Shown: positions 48,423 through 57,161 of the stretch, piece by piece | Position numbering within the stretch: position 1 is the first letter of the stretch | Layout of the letters: each line of letters starts with the position of its first letter | Assembly (NCBI GenBank): GCA_947446025.1 | Contig: CANFEY010000017.1 | Location: forward strand, 1 to 64,000 | Origin: Bryobacterales bacterium | GTDB lineage: Bacteria > Acidobacteriota > Terriglobia > Bryobacterales > Bryobacteraceae | Reading direction: 5' to 3' | DNA length: 64,000 bases | Notes under the pieces: generated by a model | What the model was told of the DNA's origin: nothing | What the model saw: only the letters and a program-made list of their open reading frames with translations | The model's database searches: none | Translations under genes and position numbers: made by a program

Positions 48423-48887
48423 TCAAGCCCGCACTGCGATTTGCGCGACGGCGCGTGCGTCGGGGCTCGGACTGCCTTCCCGGTAGGCAAGGATTTCGTG
48501 GCCTCGGAAGTGCTCGCGCAGCTCACCGGGGTGCAGGCTGAATCGCGATGCCTCGTGTCCCGGCTCGAACATGTGTACGATCACGATGGCAACGCCCCCG
48601 GTCCGCAGGCCGCGCAGGACGCGTGGAAATAGATCCGTCTGCAGGTAGTAGGACATCACAATCAAGTCCCAAGCCGCCTCGCCGACTTCGAATTCGTGGC
48701 GTTCCAGGTCTGCGGTGTGGACTTCGACGCTACCGGCTTGGACCGTGGGAGCCTTGTCTACCGCAGTCACCTGCCATCCACGCGCGGCCAGCCACACGGC
48801 ATTGCGCCCATCGCCGCACGCCAGGTCCAGCGCCCGCCCCGGAGGTAAATCGCGGGCGATCTCTTCCACAAAGGCCCGAGCCGTCAT
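48423..48887 (-). CDS. SAM-dependent methyltransferase, small (TehB-like)
   Basis: 154 residues. Motif I (ALDLACGDGRNAVWLAARGW) and motif II-like (VTAVDKAPT) are clear, then WDLIVMSYYLQTDLFPRVLR. The length and FEPGHEASRFSLHPGELREH fit small TehB- or UbiE-like enzymes. It overlaps the riboflavin synthase gene by ATGA and may be co-regulated, though a role in flavin metabolism is not evident. Confidence 0.87.
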   Translation of the reverse strand: MTARAFVEEIARDLPPGRALDLACGDGRNAVWLAARGWQVTAVDKAPTVQAGSVEVHTADLERHEFEVGEAAWDLIVMSYYLQTDLFPRVLRGLRTGGVAIVIVHMFEPGHEASRFSLHPGELREHFRGHEILAYREGSPSPDARAVAQIAVRA

Positions 48888-49471
48888 GGCCGCGCGAGCA
48901 GCTTCTCAACGTGCTTCGCGATAATGTCAACTTCGATGTTGATGCGGGTCCCGGGCTTGGCGTGCCCAAGCGTGGTTTGCGCAAAGGTGTGCGGAATGAT
49001 GGTCACCGCCAGAGGGTTTAGTGCCGCAATGGTGAGACTGATGCCGTCCAGCGTCACCGAGCCTTTCTCCACCATGTAGCGGTCGAGAGCTGCGGGAACA
49101 GCAACTTTAATCCACCAGTTGCCATCGCCCAGCGGTTCGATGGAGAGAAGTTCGCCGGTTGCATCCACATGCCCTTGCATGATGTGTCCGGATAGCCTTG
49201 TGACCGGCGTAACCGGCCTCTCCAAGTTCACACGAGTGCCCGCCCTGAGCGCGCCCAGGTTGGTTCGAGCCAATGTCTCCGGCGCAAGATCGGCGGAGAA
49301 AGAGTCCGGCGTGAGGGCAGTCGCCGTGAGGCACACGCCGTTGACCGCGATGCTGCCTCCCAGCGTCAAGTCATCGAGCACCAGCGAGCACCGCACCGTC
49401 AGCCGAGCCCCCGCCGCCTGCGCTTCATACGCCGCGATGGTTCCGAGTTCCTCCACGATGCCGGTGAACAT
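48884..49471 (-). CDS. ribE: Riboflavin synthase alpha chain
   Basis: 195 residues in two lumazine-binding repeats: MFTGIVEELGTI to about residue 97 (with SIAVNGVCLTATA), and HIMQGHVDATGEL to the end (with SVTLDGISLTIAAL). It makes riboflavin from two 6,7-dimethyl-8-ribityllumazines. The ATG at 49471 shares one base with the ribD stop (TAATG). The length is normal. Confidence 0.95.
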   Translation of the reverse strand: MFTGIVEELGTIAAYEAQAAGARLTVRCSLVLDDLTLGGSIAVNGVCLTATALTPDSFSADLAPETLARTNLGALRAGTRVNLERPVTPVTRLSGHIMQGHVDATGELLSIEPLGDGNWWIKVAVPAALDRYMVEKGSVTLDGISLTIAALNPLAVTIIPHTFAQTTLGHAKPGTRINIEVDIIAKHVEKLLARP

Positions 49472-50583
49472 TAGAGATCCCGCCGTACCCACGCTTCCAC
49501 CGCGAATTCGTCGTCGCCGATGGTGTGGAGCTTCACATTGTGGAATTGCAGCGCGTCCTTGCGGCGGCGTTTGCCCACACCTCCCGCAACGGGGAGGGAA
49601 TGCAGTCCACCCAGGATCTTGGGTGCGTAGTAGAAGAAAATTTTGTCTGCCATGCCTGCGTCCAGCGCCGCCCAGTTCACGCGGCTGCCAGCTTCGATCA
49701 TCAGCGAGAGGTAACGCTCCTTCGCCAGCAGGTCGGCGATGCCCGCCAGATAAACGCGCCCGTCAGCCCGTTCGCTGACCTCCACACGCACGCCCGCCGC
49801 CTCCAGACGCTTGCGCCTATCGGGGGACGCGGCCGAGGTGGTGACCACCAGCACGTCATTCTTGCAAGAAGAAACGAGGTTCGAGTCCAAGGGCAGGCGA
49901 AGCTGCGAGTCCGCGACGATGCGCAGTAGAGGACGGCTGCGCTCCAGGCCTGTGCGGTCCGTCATGCGGCAGTCGTCGGCCAGTACAGTGCCAATGCCGG
50001 TGAGGATTGCGTCGGCGCGATGGCGCACTGTCTGGACGTGTGCGCGGGCGGTTTCGCTGGTGATCCAGCCGGTGGGCTGTCCGGGAACGCCGTCGTCGGG
50101 CGCGGCGATCTTTCCGTCCAGAGTGACTGCCGCTTTCAGCGTAACCAAAGGCCGGCCGTAGGTCATGAAGTGTACGAAAGGCTCATTGAGAGCGCGCGCG
50201 GCCGCCGTATATGCGGCGTCGATTTCCACTTCAACGCCCGCCGCGCGCAGCTTCGCAAAGCCGCGCCCGCGTATCTCTGGATTGGGGTCCTCCATCGCGC
50301 TGACGACCTTCTTGATGCCCGCCGCGATGATCGCATCCGCGCAGGGCCCCGTCCGGCCCGTGTGCGAACACGGTTCCAGAGTGGTGTAGATCGTCGCGCC
50401 GCGCGCCTTGTCTCCGGCTTCTTCGATGGCCACCGCCTCGGCGTGTTTCACTCCCGCCCAGCGATGGAATCCCCGCCCAATGACGCCGCCGTTCACAATC
50501 ACCGCGCCCACGGCGGGGTTCGGCGAAGTCGCGCCGACGCCTTGCGCGGCCAGTTCCAAAGCTTCTTGCAGATGCGAATTCAT
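49471..50583 (-). CDS. ribD: Bifunctional pyrimidine deaminase/reductase of riboflavin synthesis
   Basis: 370 residues. The N-terminal deaminase has KHAEAVAIEEAGDKARG and EPCSHTGRTGPCADAIIAAG (zinc ligands); the C-terminal reductase has LVTLKAAVTLDGKIAAPDDG and the SRVNWAALDAGMADKIFFYY end. It performs the second and third steps from GTP. It shares one base with the ftsY stop (TGATG). ribBA and ribH are not in the window. Confidence 0.95.
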   Translation of the reverse strand: MNSHLQEALELAAQGVGATSPNPAVGAVIVNGGVIGRGFHRWAGVKHAEAVAIEEAGDKARGATIYTTLEPCSHTGRTGPCADAIIAAGIKKVVSAMEDPNPEIRGRGFAKLRAAGVEVEIDAAYTAAARALNEPFVHFMTYGRPLVTLKAAVTLDGKIAAPDDGVPGQPTGWITSETARAHVQTVRHRADAILTGIGTVLADDCRMTDRTGLERSRPLLRIVADSQLRLPLDSNLVSSCKNDVLVVTTSAASPDRRKRLEAAGVRVEVSERADGRVYLAGIADLLAKERYLSLMIEAGSRVNWAALDAGMADKIFFYYAPKILGGLHSLPVAGGVGKRRRKDALQFHNVKLHTIGDDEFAVEAWVRRDL

Positions 50584-51539
50584 CAGTCAAATAGGGATGC
50601 TACAAAGGTCTCCGGCTCGAACGGCAGCAGGTCATCGATCTGCTCGCCTACGCCCACGTAGCGGATCGGCACGCCGAGCTCGCGCGAAATTGCCACCACA
50701 ACGCCGCCCTTGGCAGTTCCATCGAGCTTAGTAAGAATGATACCAGTGACCTCCGCCGTCTCGGTGAACTTGCGGGCTTGCTCAAGGCCGTTCTGCCCCG
50801 TGGTGGCCTCGATCACCAACAGCACCTCGTGCGGTGCGTCGGGAATCACGCGCTGCGCCGTGCGCCGCATCTTTTCGAGCTCCGCCATCAAATTCGCTTT
50901 GGTGTGGAGCCGTCCGGCGGTGTCGACAATGACGTAGTCGATCTTGCGGGCCTTGCCTGACTGCAGCGCGTCAAACAACACGGCGCTCGGGTCGGAACCG
51001 GCCTGCTGCTTCACGAACTCGCAGCCGGTGCGCTGTGCCCACACTTCCAACTGTTCAATCGCCGCGGCGCGGAACGTATCTGCCGCGCACATCATCACAC
51101 TCTTACCGTCCGACTGTAGCCTCCGCGTGAGCTTGCCGATGGAGGTCGTTTTGCCGGCACCGTTGACCCCCACCACCATGATTACAGTGGGAGGCTGCGC
51201 GACGTGCACCGGCTCGCGCTCCGATCCTTGCAGCACTTCGAGCAAAAACTCACGGATCAGCTTCTTCAATTCGGCTGCATCGCCCACCTGGTTCCGAGCC
51301 ACGCGGTCTCGAATGCGCTCCAGAATTTCAGTCGTGGTGCGGGTGCCTAGGTCCGCGGTGATGAGCGCGTATTCCAGCTCTTCCAGAACTTCAGCGTCAA
51401 TCTCCTTGCGTCCGTGAACAGCGTCTTCGATCTTCTCCATCAGCTCCGTGCGCGTCTTCTGCACGCCGGCCTTGAGGCGGTCGAGCAGACTCGGGGTGGA
51501 TGCAGCCGGAGTAGGGGAACCGAAGAGGGATTTAAACAT
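50583..51539 (-). CDS. ftsY: Signal recognition particle receptor FtsY
   Basis: 318 residues. A short N-terminal region (MFKSLFGSPTPAASTPSLLD), the helical N domain and the GTPase G domain with GVNGAGKTTSIGKL, DTAGRLHTKANLM, and TKLDGTAKGGVV. The acidic A domain of some homologues is very short here. It docks the SRP at the membrane. It is the first gene of ftsY-ribD-ribE-methyltransferase, with one- and four-base overlaps. Confidence 0.96.
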   Translation of the reverse strand: MFKSLFGSPTPAASTPSLLDRLKAGVQKTRTELMEKIEDAVHGRKEIDAEVLEELEYALITADLGTRTTTEILERIRDRVARNQVGDAAELKKLIREFLLEVLQGSEREPVHVAQPPTVIMVVGVNGAGKTTSIGKLTRRLQSDGKSVMMCAADTFRAAAIEQLEVWAQRTGCEFVKQQAGSDPSAVLFDALQSGKARKIDYVIVDTAGRLHTKANLMAELEKMRRTAQRVIPDAPHEVLLVIEATTGQNGLEQARKFTETAEVTGIILTKLDGTAKGGVVVAISRELGVPIRYVGVGEQIDDLLPFEPETFVASLFD

Positions 51540-51580
51540 GGGGCACTGAAAGAACTATTCTAGCAGCGCCCCGCGTGAGG

Positions 51581-52090
51581 TTAGGCGGAGGCGGCCATGC
51601 CTTCATCGGCGGAAGGCCCGTAAATGCTGGGCACCAGCGCGCCGGTCGAGCGCAGGTAGACGCTCAGTTGTCCACGATGATGGATGGTGTGGTTCATTAC
51701 AAAGGTCCGAATCACGGCGATGCGAGGCATGGTCATCAGCGTCATGTCGCCATTCTTGAGTGACCAAGGTCCCATGAGATGTTCGTCCGAGGCGCCAGCA
51801 AGCGCGGCCCGCGAATCGGTCACGATCTTGTCGAACGCCACCAGGATCTTCTCGCGTGACGTCATTTCCAACGGCTTGAAGTCGCCCGAGCCGAAATTCA
51901 GTTCGTCAGTGTTAACGGTGACCGAACCCCAACCCGGCATCTCCGCCACGTGTCCGGCAAGCCGCCCCAGCGACATGGACTTGGGGTCCGGTTTGTAATC
52001 GAGCCTGTCTTCAGGTACGCGCTCCAAACACCGGCGCGTGGTCGCCATTTCGGCGTCGAATTCTGGAAGTAAAGCTTGAGCGATGCTCAT
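51581..52090 (-). CDS. DinB-family protein
   Basis: 169 residues of the DinB four-helix fold. The metal-binding histidines are in LAGHVAEMPGW and in NHTIHHRGQLSVYL. Members act as thiol-dependent S-transferases or in stress; the role here is unknown. The ATG at 52090 starts MSIAQALLPEFDAEM. It is followed by 41 bases and then ftsY on the same strand, but a larger transcript is not implied. Confidence 0.9.
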   Translation of the reverse strand: MSIAQALLPEFDAEMATTRRCLERVPEDRLDYKPDPKSMSLGRLAGHVAEMPGWGSVTVNTDELNFGSGDFKPLEMTSREKILVAFDKIVTDSRAALAGASDEHLMGPWSLKNGDMTLMTMPRIAVIRTFVMNHTIHHRGQLSVYLRSTGALVPSIYGPSADEGMAASA

Positions 52091-52211
52091 GGATGGTCTG
52101 TTCTGCTTCGTGATACAGCATAGCGCGGTTGCGTGAGCGTTGGGTGAAATGACACAGCGCTTCGACGCAGCCTCCGAGTTTTCTTGGATTCCACACGGCC
52201 ATCTACGTGCT

Positions 52212-52868
52212 ATGGCTTTTCCCATGAGACACCTAACGTGGTTCGCGCTGCTTCCGATGCTGGTGTGGGGAGATTCCATCAAGCTGAAGGATGGACAGAC
52301 GGTGACCGGCGTTGTACGCTCCATCGACGGCGGTAAGGTCACCATTGAGACCGGCGGGCGGCCTCGTGTCGTCGACATTCTCCAGGTGGACCAGATTGAG
52401 TTCGACACGCCTCACGTGGAAGAGGCGCAAGTCATTCCCGTGCGCGAGTTCACCAAAGTGGCGCAGGAATTGGTGCGTGCCGAAACTGCGACGCGCCGGT
52501 CTTTCGACACCATCAAAGCTCGTTGGAGCACGCGTAAATCCGTCCTGCCTGATCAAGCCCAGCAATGGGCTGCGGATCGCGAACGCTTCGATGCGCCGAT
52601 GACGGAGTATCGCAAGGCAATCCATCAAATGTACCTCGACCTGTCCGCACACGTCGACAATTACAACAAGATGGCCGCCGACGCGACCAAGCTCTACGTC
52701 GGCGTGAAGGGGCTGCTGAATGTGGGTTCGCCGCTGATTCGCGACAATCAGCGTGAGCGCCCCCTCAAGGACTTTATCCCTGGCCACTGGTACGACCAGA
52801 TTTACTACGATGCGTACAAGAAGGGTTTCAACGACGCCGTCGAGTTCCAGGCCCTTACACCTCGCTAA
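52212..52868 (+). CDS. Secreted hypothetical protein with coiled middle
   Basis: 218 residues. A signal peptide (MRHLTWFALLPMLVWGDS) precedes a small SH3/Sm-like beta module (IKLKDGQTVTGVVRSIDGGK, VTIETGGRPRVVDILQVDQI), then a helical segment (FTKVAQELVRAETATRRSFD, EYRKAIHQMYLDLSAHVDNY). The ATG at 52212 or 52224 is the start. It overlaps the convergent sulfite-oxidase gene by four bases. Function unknown. Confidence 0.7.
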   Translation: MAFPMRHLTWFALLPMLVWGDSIKLKDGQTVTGVVRSIDGGKVTIETGGRPRVVDILQVDQIEFDTPHVEEAQVIPVREFTKVAQELVRAETATRRSFDTIKARWSTRKSVLPDQAQQWAADRERFDAPMTEYRKAIHQMYLDLSAHVDNYNKMAADATKLYVGVKGLLNVGSPLIRDNQRERPLKDFIPGHWYDQIYYDAYKKGFNDAVEFQALTPR

Positions 52869-54031
52869 CCGATCTTGACCTTGCGCGGGAACTGTCCGTT
52901 ATCTTCGAGGAACGTTCGCTTGCGCGCCAGTTCCGCCGCCGTGGGTTGTACCACGCCGTCTGCGTCGGTCGCGCGGGATACGATGGTGTGTTCGCCCGGC
53001 GTCGCGCCTACCCATTGAAAGCTGAACAGCTTCCAGGAGTATTGCGTGTTGGCCGGGTCCATCACGGCCTTCTGCCATGGCCCGCCGTCAATCTGTACTT
53101 CCACCGACTTCAACGGAGTCCCGTCATTCAACACGAAGCCAATGATGGTGTGCGCCCCGCTGGTCTTGCGCACGCGTGCAATGACGGACTTCAGTTGCAG
53201 ATGCGTGACTTCGTTTTCGATCCACTGTGTATCCGGCCCATCATCCTTGCCCGAGCCGCCTACGCCACGAATGGTGCGATACCAACGCGCCTGGTAGTGG
53301 CCGACGTAGCGCTCTTGTTGCTGGCGAATTTCTGACAGCCACTTCACATTCGATACACCGTAGCGTCCCGGCATAATGAGGCGCAGAGGGAAGCCCTGCT
53401 CGCGCGTCAACGGTTCGCCGTTCAAGTTCCAGGCGAGCAGCGGCTCCGGCTTCAGCGCCTCATCAATCGGCACGCTGCGCCCGAATTGCTGGTCCAGTTT
53501 GAAAGTCTGTTGCCGGAAGACAACGTCCGCCGCGCCGTGGTCGGTTCCGAAGAACACCACCTCGCGCGTCTTGTTGCCGACGCCGACGCGCTTGAGCACA
53601 TCGCTCAGCCGCACACCGGTAAACTTGCCGCACGATGCCAACCCCTGGATACCACGCGGGCTGTTGCCAGAACACTCGTAGCCTGCGGCGAAATCGAGAG
53701 ACTTCATGGATTTCAAATCCGCCAAAGTGAGCTCTGCGGGTTTGTTCGCGAGGCCGGTCAGCTTCAGTTTGTAAGCCGCCGCGTCAATCTGCGGCCGGTC
53801 GAAGTGATTGATCGCGAAGAACTGATCCTTGGGCGTGAACATGCCGTCAATCTTGCGAATGTCCAGCGTGCGCGTTGTGGCGGCGGGGTTTGGCTGACCA
53901 AAGTTGGCGGGCAGGTCAGTGAAGGGAACGTCTTCGCCCTGCGCAAGCGCCCACTCGGGAGCGAAAGCCCACATGGCGGAGGCAGCAGCGCTGGCGCGCA
54001 AAACGTCGCGGCGGGAAATAGAGTTCGGCAT
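52865..54031 (-). CDS. Tat-exported sulfite-oxidase-like molybdenum enzyme
   Basis: 388 residues. A twin-arginine signal (MPNSISRRDVLRASAAASAM) leads to the sulfite oxidase fold: the molybdenum-cofactor domain with the ligand Cys in AAGYECSGNSPRG, and FGTDHGAADVVFRQQTF. A dimerisation domain (IIGFVLNDGTPLKSVEVQID, GPWQKAV) follows. The enzyme would oxidise sulfite or a thio compound in the periplasm; no cytochrome partner lies next to it. The start is well supported by the signal. Confidence 0.9.
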   Translation of the reverse strand: MPNSISRRDVLRASAAASAMWAFAPEWALAQGEDVPFTDLPANFGQPNPAATTRTLDIRKIDGMFTPKDQFFAINHFDRPQIDAAAYKLKLTGLANKPAELTLADLKSMKSLDFAAGYECSGNSPRGIQGLASCGKFTGVRLSDVLKRVGVGNKTREVVFFGTDHGAADVVFRQQTFKLDQQFGRSVPIDEALKPEPLLAWNLNGEPLTREQGFPLRLIMPGRYGVSNVKWLSEIRQQQERYVGHYQARWYRTIRGVGGSGKDDGPDTQWIENEVTHLQLKSVIARVRKTSGAHTIIGFVLNDGTPLKSVEVQIDGGPWQKAVMDPANTQYSWKLFSFQWVGATPGEHTIVSRATDADGVVQPTAAELARKRTFLEDNGQFPRKVKIG

Positions 54032-54072
54032 GGGAGCTATTGTACTCCCATGCCGGGGGAAAAGGCAGGGGG

Positions 54073-54777
54073 CTAGCGGGGCCCAATGGCGAAGCAGTAG
54101 AACAATCCAGCGCCGCCGGTGGCGACTAGGTTGGGCTGGCTGCATCCCCGGCTGGGATGTGCGGAGTTCCACGACACGCCGCCGCCGTTGCGGTCGAAGT
54201 GGCCCAACTGGGCGATGCCGTCGGCGGCTTCGCTGGTCCAATTGCCGCAGGTGTGATCGGTGGCGTCGGTGTAGGCGCGCCCATCGGTGGTGGAGCCGGT
54301 CATCATGTCATGCGTGTTCGGCGTATCGCCGACGCCGTTCACCGTGCCGCCTTTTTCAGTGAGTGCGCGGGCCTTCAGAATGTTGTTGCCGACGCGCGCC
54401 TGCTCGGCTGTGTCGCCATGCAGCGTCGCGAGGTCGGCCGCGACTTCCTGCCCCTTCTGGTTGTGCCACGGACCCGTGCCGATGCGGTCGCGCGCGTTGA
54501 CGGCGGCTTGACCGTTGCGGGCTTGGGTGCTCAGATAGGCGTGCCAGGTGCGGTCGCCCGCGCCTGCCGCAGTGGCGAGCATCTGGCAGTGCGCGTCACC
54601 TCCGGCGAGTCCGCCGAGGTTGGCACCTTTGCCGTTGCCCACGCTGGTGATGAAGAAGCTCATCGGCGGCGTGGGCGCTTTTGCCTTAGCCTGCGCGGCA
54701 GGCTGTTGGGCGTTTCCATTGATGGCGAGTATCGCGACGGCAGTCGCGCAGAGAGAAAAGTTGAGTAGCGTTCGCAT
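54073..54777 (-). CDS. Secreted protein with endostatin/lectin-like cysteine domain
   Basis: 234 residues. A signal peptide (MRTLLNFSLCATAVAILAIN) and a linker precede the domain: FFITSVGNGKGANLGGLAGG, DAHCQMLATAAGAGDRTWHA, ARDRIGTGPWHNQKGQEVAA and a C-terminal NSAHPSRGCSQPNL / FYCFA. Four cysteines could pair. The layout recalls the collagen XV/XVIII endostatin-like fold in bacterial exported proteins. No function known. It follows the methyltransferase by 12 bases. Confidence 0.7.
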   Translation of the reverse strand: MRTLLNFSLCATAVAILAINGNAQQPAAQAKAKAPTPPMSFFITSVGNGKGANLGGLAGGDAHCQMLATAAGAGDRTWHAYLSTQARNGQAAVNARDRIGTGPWHNQKGQEVAADLATLHGDTAEQARVGNNILKARALTEKGGTVNGVGDTPNTHDMMTGSTTDGRAYTDATDHTCGNWTSEAADGIAQLGHFDRNGGGVSWNSAHPSRGCSQPNLVATGGAGLFYCFAIGPR

Positions 54778-54789
54778 GGGGAGAGCGTA

Positions 54790-55560
54790 TCATAATTTCG
54801 CCCCGATTTCTGCGACGACTTCGAAGTTGCTCCCGTAGCGGCGGCAGAACGCCAGGCGAAGCAGCGCGTCGTCAATCTTGCGCGAGAGATGGTAGCCTGC
54901 GCGCCACCCCGGAAACAGACCCGCCATCGGCGACGATCCGAAGTCGTAGGCGTCCGTCCGCACGCTCGACCATTCCTTGCCGAACAAGCGCCGCGTCTCC
55001 TCGGGGTCCAACTCGCGTTCGTCATCGGTCTGGTATTTCTTCATCATCGATGGAATCAGCAGGCGCCCGACCGCACCGGATGCACGATGCCGGCTCGGGT
55101 CCAGCGAGTAGAAAACGCCCCCAGGATTCATGACGCCGGCGACGTGAGCGGCGAAGTCGGCTAACGCAGCATCGGAAAGATGGTGCAGCAAAAAGATCGC
55201 GAAGACCACGTCGAACGGGCCCTTCGCAATCTCCGCCGTGCCTTCGAGAAACCGCGCGTTGCGAATACTGAGCCGCTGAGCGTCGGCGTTGGCTTGCTGG
55301 ACCGCGGATGGGGAGAGGTCGACGCCGGTGAGTTCCGCCACGTGCGGAGCCAGCAGCAATTCGGTATCGCCGATGCCGCAACCGATGCTCAGCACTCTTG
55401 AATGTTTGCCCGCGCCAGTGAGCCGTAAGATCCGCTGCACCATGTGCTCACGCAGTGCCACCACAGCGGGCCGCGCGAAATGCGATTGCGCGAAGCCGGA
55501 GTAGAGCTTCTCATGATAGGCCAGCTCACGGGCAAGGATTTCATCTTCAGACTGGGACAC
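54790..55560 (-). CDS. SAM-dependent methyltransferase
   Basis: 256 residues. The SAM site is VLSIGCGIGDTELLLAPHVA followed by LTGVDLSPSAVQQANADAQR, and DVVFAIFLLHHLSDAALADF. The C-terminal part contains SLDPSRHRASGAVGRLLIPS, typical of membrane-lipid or small-molecule methyltransferases. Its target is unknown. It lies back-to-back with hemB, 18 bases apart. Confidence 0.88.
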   Translation of the reverse strand: MSQSEDEILARELAYHEKLYSGFAQSHFARPAVVALREHMVQRILRLTGAGKHSRVLSIGCGIGDTELLLAPHVAELTGVDLSPSAVQQANADAQRLSIRNARFLEGTAEIAKGPFDVVFAIFLLHHLSDAALADFAAHVAGVMNPGGVFYSLDPSRHRASGAVGRLLIPSMMKKYQTDDERELDPEETRRLFGKEWSSVRTDAYDFGSSPMAGLFPGWRAGYHLSRKIDDALLRLAFCRRYGSNFEVVAEIGAKL

Positions 55561-55564
55561 GGCG

Positions 55565-55570
55565 TATCAT
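55565..55570 (+). promoter_or_regulatory. Putative hemB -10 box, leaderless start
   Basis: TATCAT eight bases before the ATG at 55579, with no Shine-Dalgarno sequence. The -35 region is not clear. Confidence 0.45.
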
Positions 55571-55578
55571 AGTCTTAC

Positions 55579-56550
55579 ATGTCCTTCCCTACTCATCGCA
55601 AGCGCCGTTTGCGCGTGAACGAATCGATGCGGCGCATGGTCCGCGAAACGCAGCTGGAACCGGCCGACTTCGTGTTGCCTCTGTTCGCCTGCCCCGGCGA
55701 AGGAATCCGCAAGCCGATCAGCTCCATGCCTGGAAATTTCCAGCTCTCCGTGGATGAGATGGTCAAGGAGTGCGAAGGCGCGCACGCGCTCGGCATCGGC
55801 GGCGTGATTCTGTTCGGCATTCCCGATCACAAAGATGAAGTGGCTTCGGAGAATTACGACGACAACGGCATTGTGCAGCGCGCCATCCGCGCCATCAAGG
55901 CCGCGCATCCGAATTTGCTGGTGATGACCGATGTGTGCAATTGCGAATACACCAGCCACGGCCACTGCGGAAACGTTATCGACGGCGATGTGGACAATGA
56001 CTCCACCTTGGAGTGGCTTGCGGCGAGCGCTGTAACGCACGCACGCGCAGGTGCCGACATCGTGGCGCCGTCAGACATGATGGACGGGCGCGTCGGTGCG
56101 ATCCGCCAGGCGCTTGATAAGAACGGGTATCAGAAAGTCTCGATCCTCGCCTACTCAGCGAAGTTCGCCTCCGGTTTCTACGGCCCCTTCCGTGAAGCCG
56201 CGGAGTCCACGCCTGCCTTCGGCGACCGCCGCACCTATCAAATGGACCCCGCCAACGGACGTGAAGCGATGCACGAAATGGAGCTCGACCTGGAAGAAGG
56301 CGCGGACATGTTGATGGTCAAGCCCGCGATGCCTTACCTCGATCTGATCCGCCAAGCCCGCGACCGATTTCCCGTCCCCATCAGCGCGTATCAAGTCTCC
56401 GGCGAATACTCGATGATCATGGCCGCGGTGGAGCGCGGGTGGCTCGACTATGACCGCATCATGCTGGAGACGCTGACGTCCATCCGCCGCGCTGGCGCGG
56501 ATTTCATTCTCACTTACTTTGCTCGCGACGCTGCCCGAGCGCTAGGATAG
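55579..56550 (+). CDS. hemB: Delta-aminolevulinic acid dehydratase (porphobilinogen synthase)
   Basis: 323 residues. The zinc-binding cysteines ([14 protein letters not shown]), the first active-site lysine (AYSAKFAS) and the second ([10 protein letters not shown]) are present, as is YQVSGEYSM. It condenses two 5-aminolevulinates in heme and B12 synthesis. This gives the window a link between heme supply, the Ccm run and the B12 importer, although the genes are far apart. The start is supported by the family N-terminus. Confidence 0.96.
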   Translation: MSFPTHRKRRLRVNESMRRMVRETQLEPADFVLPLFACPGEGIRKPISSMPGNFQLSVDEMVKECEGAHALGIGGVILFGIPDHKDEVASENYDDNGIVQRAIRAIKAAHPNLLVMTDVCNCEYTSHGHCGNVIDGDVDNDSTLEWLAASAVTHARAGADIVAPSDMMDGRVGAIRQALDKNGYQKVSILAYSAKFASGFYGPFREAAESTPAFGDRRTYQMDPANGREAMHEMELDLEEGADMLMVKPAMPYLDLIRQARDRFPVPISAYQVSGEYSMIMAAVERGWLDYDRIMLETLTSIRRAGADFILTYFARDAARALG

Positions 56551-56558
56551 CGCGTTCA

Positions 56559-57161
56559 ATGATTGGTCTCTGGGCTAGTTTCACGCGCTGGGTCTGGCGT
56601 TGCTGGCGCGATCCCCTAGAGCGGCTCGCGCTGATCGCAGCGCTGGCGAGCGCGGCATGTCTGGCGATCCTCGCTGGCCCGCCTTACTTCAGCACCGCGT
56701 CCGTCCCGCAGCGCTGGACCTTTGATCCCGGCCTGGAAGTCCAGACCGTCATCGACGCCGAAGACTTACGCCTCACGCTTGGCGATGCACCCAGTCAAGA
56801 TCGCGAGACCATGCGTCTCAAGGTGAAGATCGACTTCGCCTTCATCGCGGCCTACGGGATTCTGTTGGTCGCTCTGGGCCTCCTCGTCGCGCGATCCGGC
56901 GGATGGCGCCGATTCGTGGGCGCGGCGGCTGCGTTGTGCGCTGTAGCCACCGGAGTCTTTGACGTGCTGGAAAATCTGGCCATCCTCGACATGCTCGATG
57001 TGACGATTTCAACCACGACAGAAACGATGCTAGAGGCGATCCGTCAGCCGAGTTCGGCAAAATGGCGCGTGGCCGCCCTCTGCGCGGTACTATTGCTGAG
57101 TCACTATGAATCCACTTTTAGAAGTGCAATTTCAAGTTCCCTTCGATCAAATCCACGCTGA
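56559..57161 (+). CDS. Small membrane protein, unknown function
   Basis: 200 residues with four membrane segments: LALIAALASAACLAILAGPP, FAFIAAYGILLVALGLLVAR, FVGAAAALCAVATGVFDVLE, and WRVAALCAVLLLSHY. Between the first and second lies a periplasmic loop (YFSTASVPQRWTFDPGLEVQ). It begins eight bases after hemB and overlaps the next gene by 56 bases. The last 20 residues therefore share DNA with the peptidase start. No family is recognised. Confidence 0.65.
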   Translation: MIGLWASFTRWVWRCWRDPLERLALIAALASAACLAILAGPPYFSTASVPQRWTFDPGLEVQTVIDAEDLRLTLGDAPSQDRETMRLKVKIDFAFIAAYGILLVALGLLVARSGGWRRFVGAAAALCAVATGVFDVLENLAILDMLDVTISTTTETMLEAIRQPSSAKWRVAALCAVLLLSHYESTFRSAISSSLRSNPR

